From: Aeriscardovia sp.
GTDB taxonomy: Bacteria; Actinomycetota; Actinomycetes; Actinomycetales; Bifidobacteriaceae
DNA length: 64,000 nucleotides
Direction of reading: 5' to 3'
NCBI GenBank assembly: GCA_017538895.1
Contig: JAFYHY010000097.1
Location: forward strand, 102,126 to 166,125
Position 1 is the stretch's first letter, and each line of letters opens with the position of its first letter. Below are positions 29,140-38,541 of this stretch, piece by piece. A program made the translations under genes and the position numbers. Below the pieces are notes generated by a model. That model did not search any database, had not been told where the DNA came from, and saw only the letters and a list, made by a program, of their open reading frames with translations.

Positions 29140-29241
29140 AATAATGCTCCTCTATATAAGTCCTCATGTTCAGTCACCGACAATGCGACCCAACACATAC
29201 TACATAACTACATTAGTCAAGTTACTGGACTCTAGCAAACT

Positions 29242-30390
29242 TTATCGACAAATACTCTCAATAAGTTTTGTAATAACGTCTTGATATCCGATTCCAGAAA
29301 CCTCCCATGCTTTTGGATACATTGAAATTGAGGTGAATCCTGGCATGGTATTAATTTCATTGACCATAACTGTACCATCATGTTGCACGAAGGTATCAAC
29401 GCGCATAAGCCCACGTCCATTAACGGCGAGGAAGGCACGACTGGCGGTATCACGTACTTTTTGAAGCATATCAGTTGGTAATTGTGCCGGCACTTCAACA
29501 TGTGATGCAGAGGCATCAGTATATTTGCTATCAAAGTCGTAGAAGGCATCACTGTCATGTTCGTGAGCGTCGATAACAATTTCTCCTGGCCATGATGTTT
29601 GTGGATCTTCTGCAGGATTCAATGATAATACTGCGCATTCAATTTCTCGACCATCAATACCTTGCTCGACAAGGATACGCCAACTATGAGGATATGCTTC
29701 CCACAATGCACTGATAAGATGTGCTTCATCATCAACACAACTGACACCGAAGCTTGATCCACCCCATGCTGGTTTAACAAAGAGTGGGTATTCTAAATGA
29801 GCATTACGCACTGCAGTAAGAATTTCATCCTTATTCGCTTCAAAATGGCTCTCTTGATCAAAACGACGTGCATCAAAGGTGAGACCAGGAGCGACTGGAA
29901 TACCAGCATTACGCAACACCACTTTAGTGAAGTGTTTATCCATACATACGGCTGATGCTAAAACACCGCATCCAACGTATGGAATATTAAGTGTTTCTAA
30001 GAAGCCTTGAAGTGCACCATCTTCACCGTATTCACCGTGGAGAACTGGAAAAATAGCGTCAATATGTCCTAGAGATTCGCGATGTTCCGAGGTGAGAGAA
30101 TCAAGGACGTAGAATCCGTCAGCACCTTTATCTAAATCAACGCTAATAGGACGAGAGGTCGCCATGATGTGTAATTCAGGCATAACACTTGATGCAAGAT
30201 TCCATTTGCAAGGATCGTCATCTGAAAGAATCCATTGTCCTTCTTTTGTAATGGCTACTGGAATTGGATCGAAACGATCACGATCGATAGCACGTAAAAC
30301 ACTTCCAGCTGAAATGCATGAAATAGAATGTTCGTCAGCACGACCGCCGAATAAAATAATGACTTTCTTTTTCTGTGTCTGCTCACTCAT
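29242..30390 (-). CDS. ddl: D-alanine--D-alanine ligase
   Basis: ATP-grasp enzyme making D-Ala-D-Ala for peptidoglycan. Seen: N-terminal ILFGGRADEHSISCISAGSVL, LHGEYGEDGALQGFLE, the ATP-grasp part YPLFVKPAWGGSSFGVS and the metal-binding end GRGLMRVDTFVQHDGTVMVNEINTMPGFT. 382 aa. Its start overlaps the gpsA stop by 8 nt (ATGAGTGA), so expression is coupled. Last gene of the plsC-gpsA-ddl group. Confidence 0.95.
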   Translation of the reverse strand: MSEQTQKKKVIILFGGRADEHSISCISAGSVLRAIDRDRFDPIPVAITKEGQWILSDDDPCKWNLASSVMPELHIMATSRPISVDLDKGADGFYVLDSLTSEHRESLGHIDAIFPVLHGEYGEDGALQGFLETLNIPYVGCGVLASAVCMDKHFTKVVLRNAGIPVAPGLTFDARRFDQESHFEANKDEILTAVRNAHLEYPLFVKPAWGGSSFGVSCVDDEAHLISALWEAYPHSWRILVEQGIDGREIECAVLSLNPAEDPQTSWPGEIVIDAHEHDSDAFYDFDSKYTDASASHVEVPAQLPTDMLQKVRDTASRAFLAVNGRGLMRVDTFVQHDGTVMVNEINTMPGFTSISMYPKAWEVSGIGYQDVITKLIESICR

Positions 30391-31384
30391 TTTCTATAAC
30401 CTCCTTGCCTGTGATTTCTTCAAATAACGTCGTGAATCCGTAATCACCGTGCAAAATATGATGGACCGCTGTTACAAGAGGCATTTTAACCTGTTTGCGT
30501 TCTGCGAGAACAAGAATAGCTTCTGTTGTAGCTACTCCTTCAGCTACACCGTTACTTGCTTGTGTTGCTTCATTAATAGTCATACCTTTACCAAGGTTAA
30601 AACCGAAAGTATAGTTCCGGCTTAGTGGAGAGCTACATGTACAAATAAGATCCCCAATACCTGCAACGCTATAAAACGTTTCTGGCATGGCGCCGAGGCT
30701 TTCTCCGAGACGTACCATTTCTGACAGTCCATACGTCATAATGACGGAGGCTGTATTTTCACCATATCCAGCACCGTGGCTTATACCGACAGCGAGTGCG
30801 ATGATGTTTTTGATTGAGCCGCAGAGTTCAGTGCCGATGATATCGGTGGAAATTGTTGGTTTGAAGTATGGTGTGGTGCTGACGTCAGCGATATGTTGTG
30901 CTGTTTCTATGTTCGCAGAGGCAATGATTGCTGCGGTTGGTTCACGTTGTGCGACTTGTGCAGAGAGATTTGGTCCGGATACTACTGCTAGGCGATGTGC
31001 TGGTAGGTGGAGTACGTCGTAGATCATTTCATCCATGCGTTGTCCTGTTGTTTGTTCAATGCCTTTCATGAGTGAGACGATTAGTGTTGTGTCTGCTATG
31101 TAGGGTTTGAATTGTGTGAGGACATGGCGTGCTGCTTGTGAGGCGATAGCGACGACGATAATGTCTGCGTTGTGTGCTGCTTGTTGTGGATCAGATTCTG
31201 CAGTGATGTTTGCTGGCAGTGTTGTTATTTGTGGTACTCGAGTGTGGTTGTGGTGTTGGTTGCGGATGTCGTTGACGATGTTTTCGTTTTTATCCCATAT
31301 GGTGATGTGGTTGCCAGCGTCTGCGAGTATTTGTCCGAAGGTTGTTCCCCAGGCTCCGGCTCCGAGAATGGTGATTTCTGTCAT
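30383..31384 (-). CDS. gpsA: glycerol-3-phosphate dehydrogenase [NAD(P)+]
   Basis: Reduces dihydroxyacetone phosphate to sn-glycerol 3-phosphate, the backbone for phospholipids and glycerol-based teichoic acids. Rossmann motif GAGAWGT at residues 7-13, then VSGPNLSAQVAQREPTA, the catalytic Lys region GSIKNIIALAVGISHG (K about 190) and a C-terminal NAD domain ending GDYGFTTLFEEITGKE. 333 aa. Overlaps plsC and ddl at both ends (ATGA at 31381-31384). Confidence 0.96.
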   Translation of the reverse strand: MTEITILGAGAWGTTFGQILADAGNHITIWDKNENIVNDIRNQHHNHTRVPQITTLPANITAESDPQQAAHNADIIVVAIASQAARHVLTQFKPYIADTTLIVSLMKGIEQTTGQRMDEMIYDVLHLPAHRLAVVSGPNLSAQVAQREPTAAIIASANIETAQHIADVSTTPYFKPTISTDIIGTELCGSIKNIIALAVGISHGAGYGENTASVIMTYGLSEMVRLGESLGAMPETFYSVAGIGDLICTCSSPLSRNYTFGFNLGKGMTINEATQASNGVAEGVATTEAILVLAERKQVKMPLVTAVHHILHGDYGFTTLFEEITGKEVIENE

Positions 31385-32337
31385 TCGTGTTGCTCCTGTG
31401 CGTTGTGGTGTGTTGCAGGGAGAGAACGGTAATGAAGTGTTGGACGTGGGATTCGTTTTTGTGTTTTGTAGTCCCAGAGTCCTTCGTGTGGAGGTTCTTC
31501 TCCTCGGATTTCTGCTTCGATGTCTTCCATAATTTGTCGTACACGGTTACTGAGTTCGATGACAGCGTTTTGTGAGGCCCATTCGTCGTTTGTCCAGGTT
31601 TGTGGATCATTGAGAAGGTCACTGTAATCGATTGGTTTTCCGAAGACGAGGACCATGTGTCGTCGTGGGAATGGGCGCCACCAGTGGATGTTTGTTCCTC
31701 CCCAGGTAACGGATGGGATGAGTGGTATTGGATAGCCTAGACGATGTGAGGCAGCTAAGGCGATTTCTGCCATACCGCTTTTGAGGCTCATTGGCCATTT
31801 GAGTGGGTCTCGTGTGAGAGTTCCTTCTGGCCAAATGACGAGTGGGTGTCCATCTTCTAGTGTTTTGATGGCACATTTTTCAATATCGATTGCTTGACCT
31901 GATTGTCGTTGTACGCTTTCCATACCCATAGCACGTCCCCATTGACCGATGATAGGGATGCGTCCAAGTTCTGCTTTGGCCATGAATCGTGGTCGTCGTC
32001 CACAGTGATGTAAAGCGATCATAGGAACAAAAACATCCATTTGAGCGACATGTGAGCAGGCGATGAGGAAGACGCCTGTTTCAGGAATGTTTTCCAGTCC
32101 CCACGCTACCGTTTTGGCACGGAATTGTGTCATTGCTGTAGCTGCTATGACAAGTTTCTTTTCTAATTGCGGATTAAGTTCTTTAATCTCTGGAATATTT
32201 GGCCGGCGGCCAAAACGTTGACCATACATAAGTTGCATTGGATTAATCAACTGGTGAGATTGTGCAAGATGTTTAATCTGTTTTTTCTTTAATGGTGAGA
32301 TCTTCCAAAAAGGAGATGGTTTTTCTGGTGATACCAT
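31381..32337 (-). CDS. plsC: 1-acyl-sn-glycerol-3-phosphate acyltransferase (PlsC family)
   Basis: Membrane-associated acyltransferase making phosphatidic acid. Catalytic motif HVAQMD (HX4D) in ACSHVAQMDVF (about residue 95-100), substrate motif WPEGTLTRDP (EGT, about 170) and PLIPSVTWGG. 318 aa, with an N-terminal basic stretch. Coupled by ATGA to gpsA, whose product feeds the same pathway. Confidence 0.9.
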   Translation of the reverse strand: MVSPEKPSPFWKISPLKKKQIKHLAQSHQLINPMQLMYGQRFGRRPNIPEIKELNPQLEKKLVIAATAMTQFRAKTVAWGLENIPETGVFLIACSHVAQMDVFVPMIALHHCGRRPRFMAKAELGRIPIIGQWGRAMGMESVQRQSGQAIDIEKCAIKTLEDGHPLVIWPEGTLTRDPLKWPMSLKSGMAEIALAASHRLGYPIPLIPSVTWGGTNIHWWRPFPRRHMVLVFGKPIDYSDLLNDPQTWTNDEWASQNAVIELSNRVRQIMEDIEAEIRGEEPPHEGLWDYKTQKRIPRPTLHYRSLPATHHNAQEQHE

Positions 32338-32350
32338 ACGTTCTAGTGTA

Positions 32351-32401
32351 CTAAAGGAGACAGAGCAGCATTATTTTTCTATACTGCTCTGTCTCCTTTA
32401 G
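32351..32401. terminator. bidirectional terminator between murA and plsC
   Basis: Perfect 18-bp stem CTAAAGGAGACAGAGCAG (32351-32368) with its complement at 32384-32401 and a 15-nt AT-rich loop. It ends murA on the minus strand before plsC, whose promoter is therefore close to its own start. Confidence 0.8.
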
Positions 32402-32422
32402 TCTTTGATGAGTATGTTTTAA

Positions 32423-33754
32423 TTATTCGAAATCAGCGCCTAAGGCTGCTAATTTATCGTAGAAGAATTCATATCCACGGTTGATTAATGAAATTCCTTC
32501 AATAGTGGATTCGCCTTCTGCGGCGAGTGCGCCGATGACGTGGCTGAATCCTCCGCGAATGTCTGGGACGTCGATGGTTGCTCCATGTAATGGTGTTGGT
32601 CCGAAGATGACTGCGGAGTGGACAAAGTTCTTTTCACGGAAGCGGCATGGGAGTGAACCGAGGCATTCTTTGTAGAGTTGAATGTTAGCGCCCATTTTGA
32701 TGAGAGAGTCGACGAAGCCGAAACGGTCTTCATAGACAGTTTCATGAACGATGGAGAGTCCTTTTGCTTGGGTTAATGCGCAGACTAATGGTTGTTGCCA
32801 GTCGGTCATGAATCCTGGGTGAACATCGGTTTCGATGGCGATTGGACGGAGATCAGTTCCTGGATGCCAGAATCGGATACCGTCGTCGGTGATTTTGAAT
32901 TGTCCGCCGATCTTTCGGTAGACATTCAGGTAGGTGACCATGGTGGATTGTTGCGCGCCACGGATGAAGATATCACCTTTAGTTGCGAGGGCTGCTGATG
33001 CCCATGAAGCGACTTCGATACGGTCGGTTAAGGCGGTGTGTGTGAATCCTTTGAGTTCTGGAACACCTTCGATACGGAAGGTACGGTCTGTGCCGATAGA
33101 GATGATAGCACCCATTTTTTGGAGGACGTTGACCAGGTCCATGATTTCTGGTTCGATTGCTGCTCCGCTTAATTCTGTTTTACCGTCTGCTTGGACAGCG
33201 GCTAAGAGAGTTTGTTCTGTGGCGCCTACGGATGGATATGGGAGTTGGATTTGTGCGCCGTGTAAGCCGTGAGGTGCTACGATGTCGATGCTGCCGTCAC
33301 GCTGTTCTTTGATTTCTGCGCCAAGGCGGCGGAGTGTTTCGAGGTGGAAGTCAACTGGACGATGCCCGATTTGGTCTCCACCGAGTGATGGGATGAAGGC
33401 TTCTCCGAGGCGGTGAAGTAATGGGCCGGAGAAGAGAATTGGTATGCGTGAGCTTCCTGATAGTGTATGGACGTCAGCGATGTTTGCAGATTCAACGTGG
33501 GTGGCGTCGATGGAAACAGTGCCTGTTTCTGTATCGACATCAACATCAACGCCATGAAGGCGAAGAAGATTGGAAACAACGCGAATATCGCGGATTGCTG
33601 GAACATTATGAAGGACAGATTTACCTGGAGCAAGTAAGGAAGCTACCATTGCTTTGCTAACAAAGTTTTTTGCGCCGCGAACTGAAATGGTGCCACGTAG
33701 TGGTTTTCCACCACGAACTTTCAGAATATCGCTTTTAGTTTCTTGATCTGACAT
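32423..33754 (-). CDS. murA: UDP-N-acetylglucosamine 1-carboxyvinyltransferase, Asp-type active site
   Basis: First committed step of peptidoglycan synthesis, adding enolpyruvate to UDP-GlcNAc. The 443 aa show the EPSP-synthase-like fold start RGAKNFVSKA (K29, N30), the loop SLGGDQIGHRPVDFHL and later GGFSHVIGALAAEG. At the position of the usual catalytic Cys (PGGC in E. coli) there is Asp127. Asp in this position is known from Mycobacterium, Chlamydia and Borrelia and makes the enzyme insensitive to fosfomycin; that this protein is resistant is inference. The metallophosphatase gene ends 3 nt upstream. Confidence 0.96.
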   Translation of the reverse strand: MSDQETKSDILKVRGGKPLRGTISVRGAKNFVSKAMVASLLAPGKSVLHNVPAIRDIRVVSNLLRLHGVDVDVDTETGTVSIDATHVESANIADVHTLSGSSRIPILFSGPLLHRLGEAFIPSLGGDQIGHRPVDFHLETLRRLGAEIKEQRDGSIDIVAPHGLHGAQIQLPYPSVGATEQTLLAAVQADGKTELSGAAIEPEIMDLVNVLQKMGAIISIGTDRTFRIEGVPELKGFTHTALTDRIEVASWASAALATKGDIFIRGAQQSTMVTYLNVYRKIGGQFKITDDGIRFWHPGTDLRPIAIETDVHPGFMTDWQQPLVCALTQAKGLSIVHETVYEDRFGFVDSLIKMGANIQLYKECLGSLPCRFREKNFVHSAVIFGPTPLHGATIDVPDIRGGFSHVIGALAAEGESTIEGISLINRGYEFFYDKLAALGADFE

Positions 33755-33757
33755 ATC

Positions 33758-35323
33758 TTAATTATGCCTTTTCTCAGTGTTGATTCTGTGGAGTCTATTT
33801 TTTTTATGTTGGTGTAATGCTTTAGACACCTCAGAAAGAGCTACGACTACTTCACGGAGAAGTCCTTGATGGCTTGGAACCTCTCCAATTGCTGATCCTG
33901 ATGGTGGGACAGCATATTTTTGTTTTCTTCCGATACGTCGTGGTGTTGCGAGACGACCATTCTGTGTGGAGGGTGTGGTATCAGTTTGAGAACCAGATGC
34001 CTTTACTTCTATTGTCTGATCAAGGGGCGATAAGTTCGTGTTTTCTTTCTCCTGCATTGTTGTTGATCTGCTTGTTGGAGGAACTTGACTCATCGCGAAT
34101 GTGTAGACTGACCGTGAACTGGCAACGCCGGCAATGGTACCAAATTCTAGGAGCGTTGTTCGTGGTTGTGAAGGGTGACGTTGATCGAACTCAAAGTAGC
34201 GTACTGCGCGTTGTGAGGCTGGTGGACCGTATGATCCAAAACCTGAGGTTGGTGTTGATCCTAAGATAAGACCATCATATAAACCAACATACGCATTACG
34301 GTGATCATGTCCTGCGAATAATCCAATATATCTGCCTGAGTTGGCTAGAATATCAAATTCTCCTGTGTCATGATCGGGGCAGCTGATTCCTTCACCAAGA
34401 TATCCGCCTGGCTGTGTTTTTTCTGGATCAAGAACATAATGCTCGTGGTCGAAAGTGCGATATCCCTGAATAGCGTACGCTGTTGTAGGGGTCACGCTCT
34501 GCATGAGTTGATACATTTGTGGTATTGGGAAATGCTGGAAGACGAGAGATTTTGATCCGATTTGATCTGCTACTGTTTTTAACCACGTTAACGCGCATTT
34601 AGATGGTGCACCATATCCCCCTTGAGGGTCGTAATCTCCTGAATTGACTAGAACAAGACCTACTAAAACTTCGGACCCATTTTCAGACATGACTGGTAGG
34701 GCGAAGGTTCCTGGTTCACATGCATAAGCAAGTTGTTGAGGCATTCCTGATATTGGGACGCTCATTGGTACGTTGCGATCTTTATTTGGATTCAGTGTTG
34801 GGTTTAAACAGCCTGGGAATTGTCGATAGATATCATCTAGTTCAGGTGTATCAAGACCGCATTGGAAATCGTGATTACCGTATGTAATGGCGAATGGTAT
34901 ACCACGGTCGATTAATGGTTGTAAAAATTGTTGTGCTTGAGTAGTGATCATATCAACTAATCGTTGATGTAGATCTTCTGCTGAGGTTTCTGGACTGACA
35001 TATCCTTGAACAACTTTTGTTTGTCCTGCTGCGTAGACGCCATCTTGTGGGGTGTCCCATCGTCGTGATCGATAGGTTGCTGCGAAACCAGAATCGTATC
35101 CTGCGATTTGGTTACCAGTAAAAATAACGATGTCTGGGTGAACGGTATCGCATGCGGATGCTAAAAGAGTGATGGTATCTTTCGAAACTTTTGGTCCTTC
35201 TTGAATATCAGCAATTTGAAGAACACGGAATTTCCCCGACTTATGGAATTGCAGATGCCCTAACCGTTCTGAAATGGAAATAGATAAGGATTGTACAGTA
35301 GTACTGCCGTTTTCTTCGTTCAT
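33758..35323 (-). CDS. calcineurin-like metallophosphoesterase
   Basis: Protein of 521 aa with the two-metal phosphoesterase signature: LQIADIQEG (about residue 35, DxQ in place of DxH), GNHDFQCG (GNHD, about 148), and FAGHDHRNAY (GHDH, about 335). The layout resembles DCR2/purple-acid-phosphatase-type family members; substrate unknown. No signal peptide or membrane segment was seen, and the C-terminal 110 residues are low-complexity, Ser/Gln/Lys rich. It lies 3 nt before murA, so the two are probably co-transcribed. No ribosome binding site precedes ATG 35323. Confidence 0.82.
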   Translation of the reverse strand: MNEENGSTTVQSLSISISERLGHLQFHKSGKFRVLQIADIQEGPKVSKDTITLLASACDTVHPDIVIFTGNQIAGYDSGFAATYRSRRWDTPQDGVYAAGQTKVVQGYVSPETSAEDLHQRLVDMITTQAQQFLQPLIDRGIPFAITYGNHDFQCGLDTPELDDIYRQFPGCLNPTLNPNKDRNVPMSVPISGMPQQLAYACEPGTFALPVMSENGSEVLVGLVLVNSGDYDPQGGYGAPSKCALTWLKTVADQIGSKSLVFQHFPIPQMYQLMQSVTPTTAYAIQGYRTFDHEHYVLDPEKTQPGGYLGEGISCPDHDTGEFDILANSGRYIGLFAGHDHRNAYVGLYDGLILGSTPTSGFGSYGPPASQRAVRYFEFDQRHPSQPRTTLLEFGTIAGVASSRSVYTFAMSQVPPTSRSTTMQEKENTNLSPLDQTIEVKASGSQTDTTPSTQNGRLATPRRIGRKQKYAVPPSGSAIGEVPSHQGLLREVVVALSEVSKALHQHKKNRLHRINTEKRHN

Positions 35324-35424
35324 ATTTTTTAAGAATAATGTATTATTCTTGAAAGATACACAAAGATTACAAAAGAATTAAAAAGAGTAATAAAAGAAAA
35401 GGCCTCACATTTGTGAGACACTCA

Positions 35425-35499
35425 TGGCTGGGGTACCTGGACTCGAACCAAGAATGGATGAACCAGAATCACCTGTGTTGCCAATTACACCATACCCCA
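35425..35499 (-). tRNA. tRNA-Gln (anticodon CTG)
   Basis: Cloverleaf on the minus strand: acceptor TGGGGTA / TACCCCA, D-arm with TAATTGGCAACA, anticodon arm GGTGA-TTCTGGT-TCATC giving CTG, T-arm TTGG-TTCGAGT-CCAG, discriminator G and encoded CCA. 75 nt with CCA. Confidence 0.96.
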
Positions 35500-35523
35500 A
35501 TGAATACGAAATAATTCGCTTCG

Positions 35524-35596
35524 TACCCCCGACCGGATTTGAACCGGTGTTACCGCCGTGAGAGGGCGGTGTCCTAGACCACTAAACGACAGGGGC
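35524..35596 (-). tRNA. tRNA-Glu (anticodon CTC)
   Basis: Minus strand: acceptor GCCCCTG pairing with CGGGGGT, D-arm TTTAGTGGTCTAGGAC, anticodon arm CCGCC-CTCTCAC-GGCGG giving CTC, T-arm ACCGG-TTCAAAT-CCGGT, discriminator A. CCA is not encoded, unlike its neighbour tRNA-Gln. It sits 44 nt downstream of gltX, the synthetase that charges it. Confidence 0.96.
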
Positions 35597-35640
35597 TTTT
35601 ATCTGCCATACTTCCGTATAACAGATAAAATTATATAGCA

Positions 35641-37173
35641 TTAAAGATTTGCTCGCAAATTGGCGAGTCGTGCCATGCTAATTGTCTTTCCGATAATTTC
35701 CATTGATTCAAATAGTGGTGGAGAAACACGATGGCCTGACATAGCAACACGAACAGGTCCAAAAGCATTACGTGGCTTATATCCAGCCTTTTCGACTAAC
35801 TCTTCGGAAAGAAGTTCATGGATCTGATCAGTCTTCCACTCATCATCTGATAGTGTGCTTAATGCAGCGATTGCCTTATCAAGTACTTCTGCGGAATCGT
35901 CCTTCAGTTGCTTCTTAGCGTCGTCAGCCGGTGCAATATATTCGTCAATGCTTAATAATGGGGCAACCATGTTGGTTACTTCAGAGAGCAAGCGGACACG
36001 AGTCTGAACGAGTGGTGCGGACTGTATCAGGATGGTCTTTTCGCGGTCGGTTAATGCATCCCAATTATCTGCGGAAACTGCACCATCCTTGAAGAGGTAT
36101 GGGACAGAACGACGGAGGAAGTCTTCTGGCTCAAGCATACGGATGTGTGCTGCGTTAATAGCGATTGCTTTCTTCAAGTCGAAGTGAGCAGGGTTAGATT
36201 TAACATCACGAACATCGAAGGCATTAGTGAATTGTTCCATGCTGAAGACATCTTCTGTTGCGCTAAATGACCAGCCCAGCAAAGCAAGGTAATTGAGTAA
36301 GCCTTCGCGAATGAAACCTTGGTCACGTAGAAGGAAGAGATTAGATTGTGGGTCTCGCTTAGAGAGCTTCTTGTTGCCCTCACCCATCACGTATGGCAAG
36401 TGACCGAATAATGGTGTTTGTTTAGCAATACCCAGTTCAATCAGATAACGGTACAGGACAATCTGACGTGGTGTTGATGGGAGTAAGTCTTCTCCGCGGA
36501 GAACAACGTTTACTTCTGTAATGGCATCATCAATTGGGTTTGTTAATGTGTAGAGTGCTTCACCATTTGGACGTACAATCACATAGTCTGGTACAGATCC
36601 AGCTTTAAAGGTGATTTCACCGCGAACAAGATCGTTCCATGTGATGTCTTCATCTGGCATCTTTAAACGAAGTGCTGGTTTACGTCCTTCAGCACGGAAC
36701 TTTTCTTTTTCTTCTTCGCTTAAGGTACGGTCATAACCATCATATCCGAAGGTTTCTGGGCGTCCAGCAGCCTTATTGCGTGCCGCAATTTCTTCAGCAG
36801 TGGAATAAGATTCATAGGCATATCCTGCATCAAGGAGCTGCTGAGCTACCTTTGCATACACATCAGCACGTTTGGACTGGAAGTACATCTCATCAGGACC
36901 TTTGCCAATGCCTTCATCCCAGTCGATACCCATCCAATGAAGAGCCTCAATAATCATGTCAAGACTCTCTTGAGTATCACGTTTGCTATCTGTATCTTCC
37001 ATACGGAAAATCAAGGTGCCACCAGCATGACGTGCTTCAGCCCAGTTGTATAACGCGGTATGAATCATTCCAACGTGTGGAATACCGGTTGGAGATGGGC
37101 AGAATCGTAAGCGTACATGCTCTGGAAGTGTTGGCTTACCGATTTTCTCTGTTTTTTCGGTGTTATCACTCAT
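35641..37173 (-). CDS. gltX: glutamyl-tRNA synthetase
   Basis: Class I synthetase for tRNA-Glu (and, if non-discriminating, tRNA-Gln for the amidotransferase route). The HIGH motif appears as PHVGMIH (about residue 33-39) and KMSKS as KLSKRD (about 267). The anticodon-binding helices follow from about 330. 510 aa. The tRNA-Glu and tRNA-Gln genes lie directly downstream on the same strand and may be co-transcribed. Confidence 0.96.
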   Translation of the reverse strand: MSDNTEKTEKIGKPTLPEHVRLRFCPSPTGIPHVGMIHTALYNWAEARHAGGTLIFRMEDTDSKRDTQESLDMIIEALHWMGIDWDEGIGKGPDEMYFQSKRADVYAKVAQQLLDAGYAYESYSTAEEIAARNKAAGRPETFGYDGYDRTLSEEEKEKFRAEGRKPALRLKMPDEDITWNDLVRGEITFKAGSVPDYVIVRPNGEALYTLTNPIDDAITEVNVVLRGEDLLPSTPRQIVLYRYLIELGIAKQTPLFGHLPYVMGEGNKKLSKRDPQSNLFLLRDQGFIREGLLNYLALLGWSFSATEDVFSMEQFTNAFDVRDVKSNPAHFDLKKAIAINAAHIRMLEPEDFLRRSVPYLFKDGAVSADNWDALTDREKTILIQSAPLVQTRVRLLSEVTNMVAPLLSIDEYIAPADDAKKQLKDDSAEVLDKAIAALSTLSDDEWKTDQIHELLSEELVEKAGYKPRNAFGPVRVAMSGHRVSPPLFESMEIIGKTISMARLANLRANL

Positions 37174-37240
37174 ATTTCTAATTATGCCTCTAAAAAGGAC
37201 GTGAACAACGCGATTCTAAAATTTTATAGAGGGTAAATTA

Positions 37241-37382
37241 TATAATCCTATGCGGGTTCGCGCAGTTGGGACAGCAGCTGCGTCCTTTTATGAACACCAT
37301 AACTATTTATTTTCCACTGGTGTGTACGCGAGCTCCTCACCTTCTCGCTTGCCAACGCATCAGCCTAAAGCACGTTTCGTGC
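37241..37382 (+). promoter_or_regulatory. promoter and structured leader before the ThiY/NMT1-like gene
   Basis: TATAAT (37241-37246) is a good -10 box. The following 150 nt before the start codon fold on paper: CGCAGTTG/CAGCTGCG (37261-37268/37275-37282, one G-U) inside GTTC/GAAC (37256-37259/37292-37295), and GCACG-TTT-CGTGC (37370-37382) directly before the AAGGTGA ribosome binding site. No TPP-riboswitch consensus (CTGAGA, ACCTGATCTGG) is present. A riboswitch of another class or an attenuator is possible. Confidence 0.45.
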
Positions 37383-37400
37383 GGAAAGCAAGGTGACAAT

Positions 37401-38534
37401 ATGCGAGGATCTCGCAGTTCATCTCGATGGCATAAAGTATTTCGCCGTGTTGCTGCTCTTGCTGCTGGCGCAGCAATGTTAGTAGGCGTTGCTGCATGCG
37501 GTAATGCTTCATCATCCCAAACATCATCTTCAGCTTCAAAGAATCTTCCAACAGTGAATGTCATGTTGGATTGGACTCCAAACACCAACCATATTGGTAT
37601 GTATGTGGCACAAAAACTTGGTTACTACACTGCTGAAGGCATTAAAGTTAACATTCTGCCTGTTTCATCTGCTGGAGCTGAAAATGCTGTTGAGACAGGT
37701 GTTGCTGATCTTGGTTTCTCAACATTAAGCAATGTTGCTGCTGTTGATAATGAAGGTTCCCACCTTCAATTAATCTTTGACTTAACACAAAAGCCAGTTG
37801 CTATGTGGTGCGCTCTGGCTTCTAATAAGTCTATTAAGACTCCAAAGAACTTTGACGGTGGTACCATGGTCACCTTTGGTTCCGCAGAACAAAAAGCTAT
37901 TGTTCGTGAAATGATTAAGGATGCCGGCGGTACTGGTAAGTTCAAGACCGTTACTGTTGGTACATCAACCTTCCAAACTTTGACCAGCGGTAAAGGTACC
38001 TTCGGTGGATTCTACAAGACATGGGAAGGTATTGAATCCAAGCTTTATGGTCCAAAGCTGACGTGCTTCGATCCAACTCAATGGGGTGTTCCAGGTAATC
38101 CAAACGAATTAGGTTATGCTGTTAACACCAAGTGGGAAGCAACACACAAGTCTGAAATTCAAGCCTTTGTTAACGCTACTGCACGCGGTTACGCTTATGC
38201 TTTGGCTCACCCAGATCAAGCTTCACAAATCTTGGTTGATGAAGCTAAGACTGCTGATCTTCGTATTAAGTTAGTTAAAGCCTCGATGCAATATATTATT
38301 GATAATAACATTTGGGGTGATTCTAAGACCATTGTTGCTAACTACACCAAGACTGAAAAAGACAAGACCGTTACTGCATCTCAGCTCGGTATTGGTAAGA
38401 CAAATATTCAAGAAGGTCAGTCATACTTGAACTTCTTGTATGAGAATAAGGTCTACGCCACAAAGAATAGTGCAATGGGCGCCAAGCCGGATGCTTCTAC
38501 TTTGGCAAATAACACGTACGTAGAAGCGAAGTGA
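37401..38534 (+). CDS. ABC transporter substrate-binding lipoprotein, ThiY/NMT1 family
   Basis: Extracellular lipoprotein of 377 aa that probably binds a thiamine pyrimidine precursor or a similar small heterocycle. A basic signal peptide with two Arg pairs leads to the lipobox VGVAACG (Cys about residue 33). The mature part starts VNVMLDWTPNTNHIGMYVAQ, the typical ThiY/NMT1 opening, with GYYTAEGIKVNILP and GVADLGFSTLSNV. ATG 37401 is preceded by AAGGTGA at good distance; the longer reading frame from 37266 is not needed. The permease follows 7 nt downstream; no ATPase gene is nearby. Confidence 0.87.
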   Translation: MRGSRSSSRWHKVFRRVAALAAGAAMLVGVAACGNASSSQTSSSASKNLPTVNVMLDWTPNTNHIGMYVAQKLGYYTAEGIKVNILPVSSAGAENAVETGVADLGFSTLSNVAAVDNEGSHLQLIFDLTQKPVAMWCALASNKSIKTPKNFDGGTMVTFGSAEQKAIVREMIKDAGGTGKFKTVTVGTSTFQTLTSGKGTFGGFYKTWEGIESKLYGPKLTCFDPTQWGVPGNPNELGYAVNTKWEATHKSEIQAFVNATARGYAYALAHPDQASQILVDEAKTADLRIKLVKASMQYIIDNNIWGDSKTIVANYTKTEKDKTVTASQLGIGKTNIQEGQSYLNFLYENKVYATKNSAMGAKPDASTLANNTYVEAK

Positions 38535-38541
38535 TTTTTCA

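Noticed and set aside
37174..37400. TPP riboswitch before the ThiY-like gene
   Set aside because: Consensus elements CTGAGA and the ACCTGATC/TGG region are absent.
37266..37400. N-terminal extension of the ThiY-like protein from 37266
   Set aside because: The extension would put 45 unrelated residues before a normal lipoprotein signal peptide, whereas ATG 37401 has a good SD.
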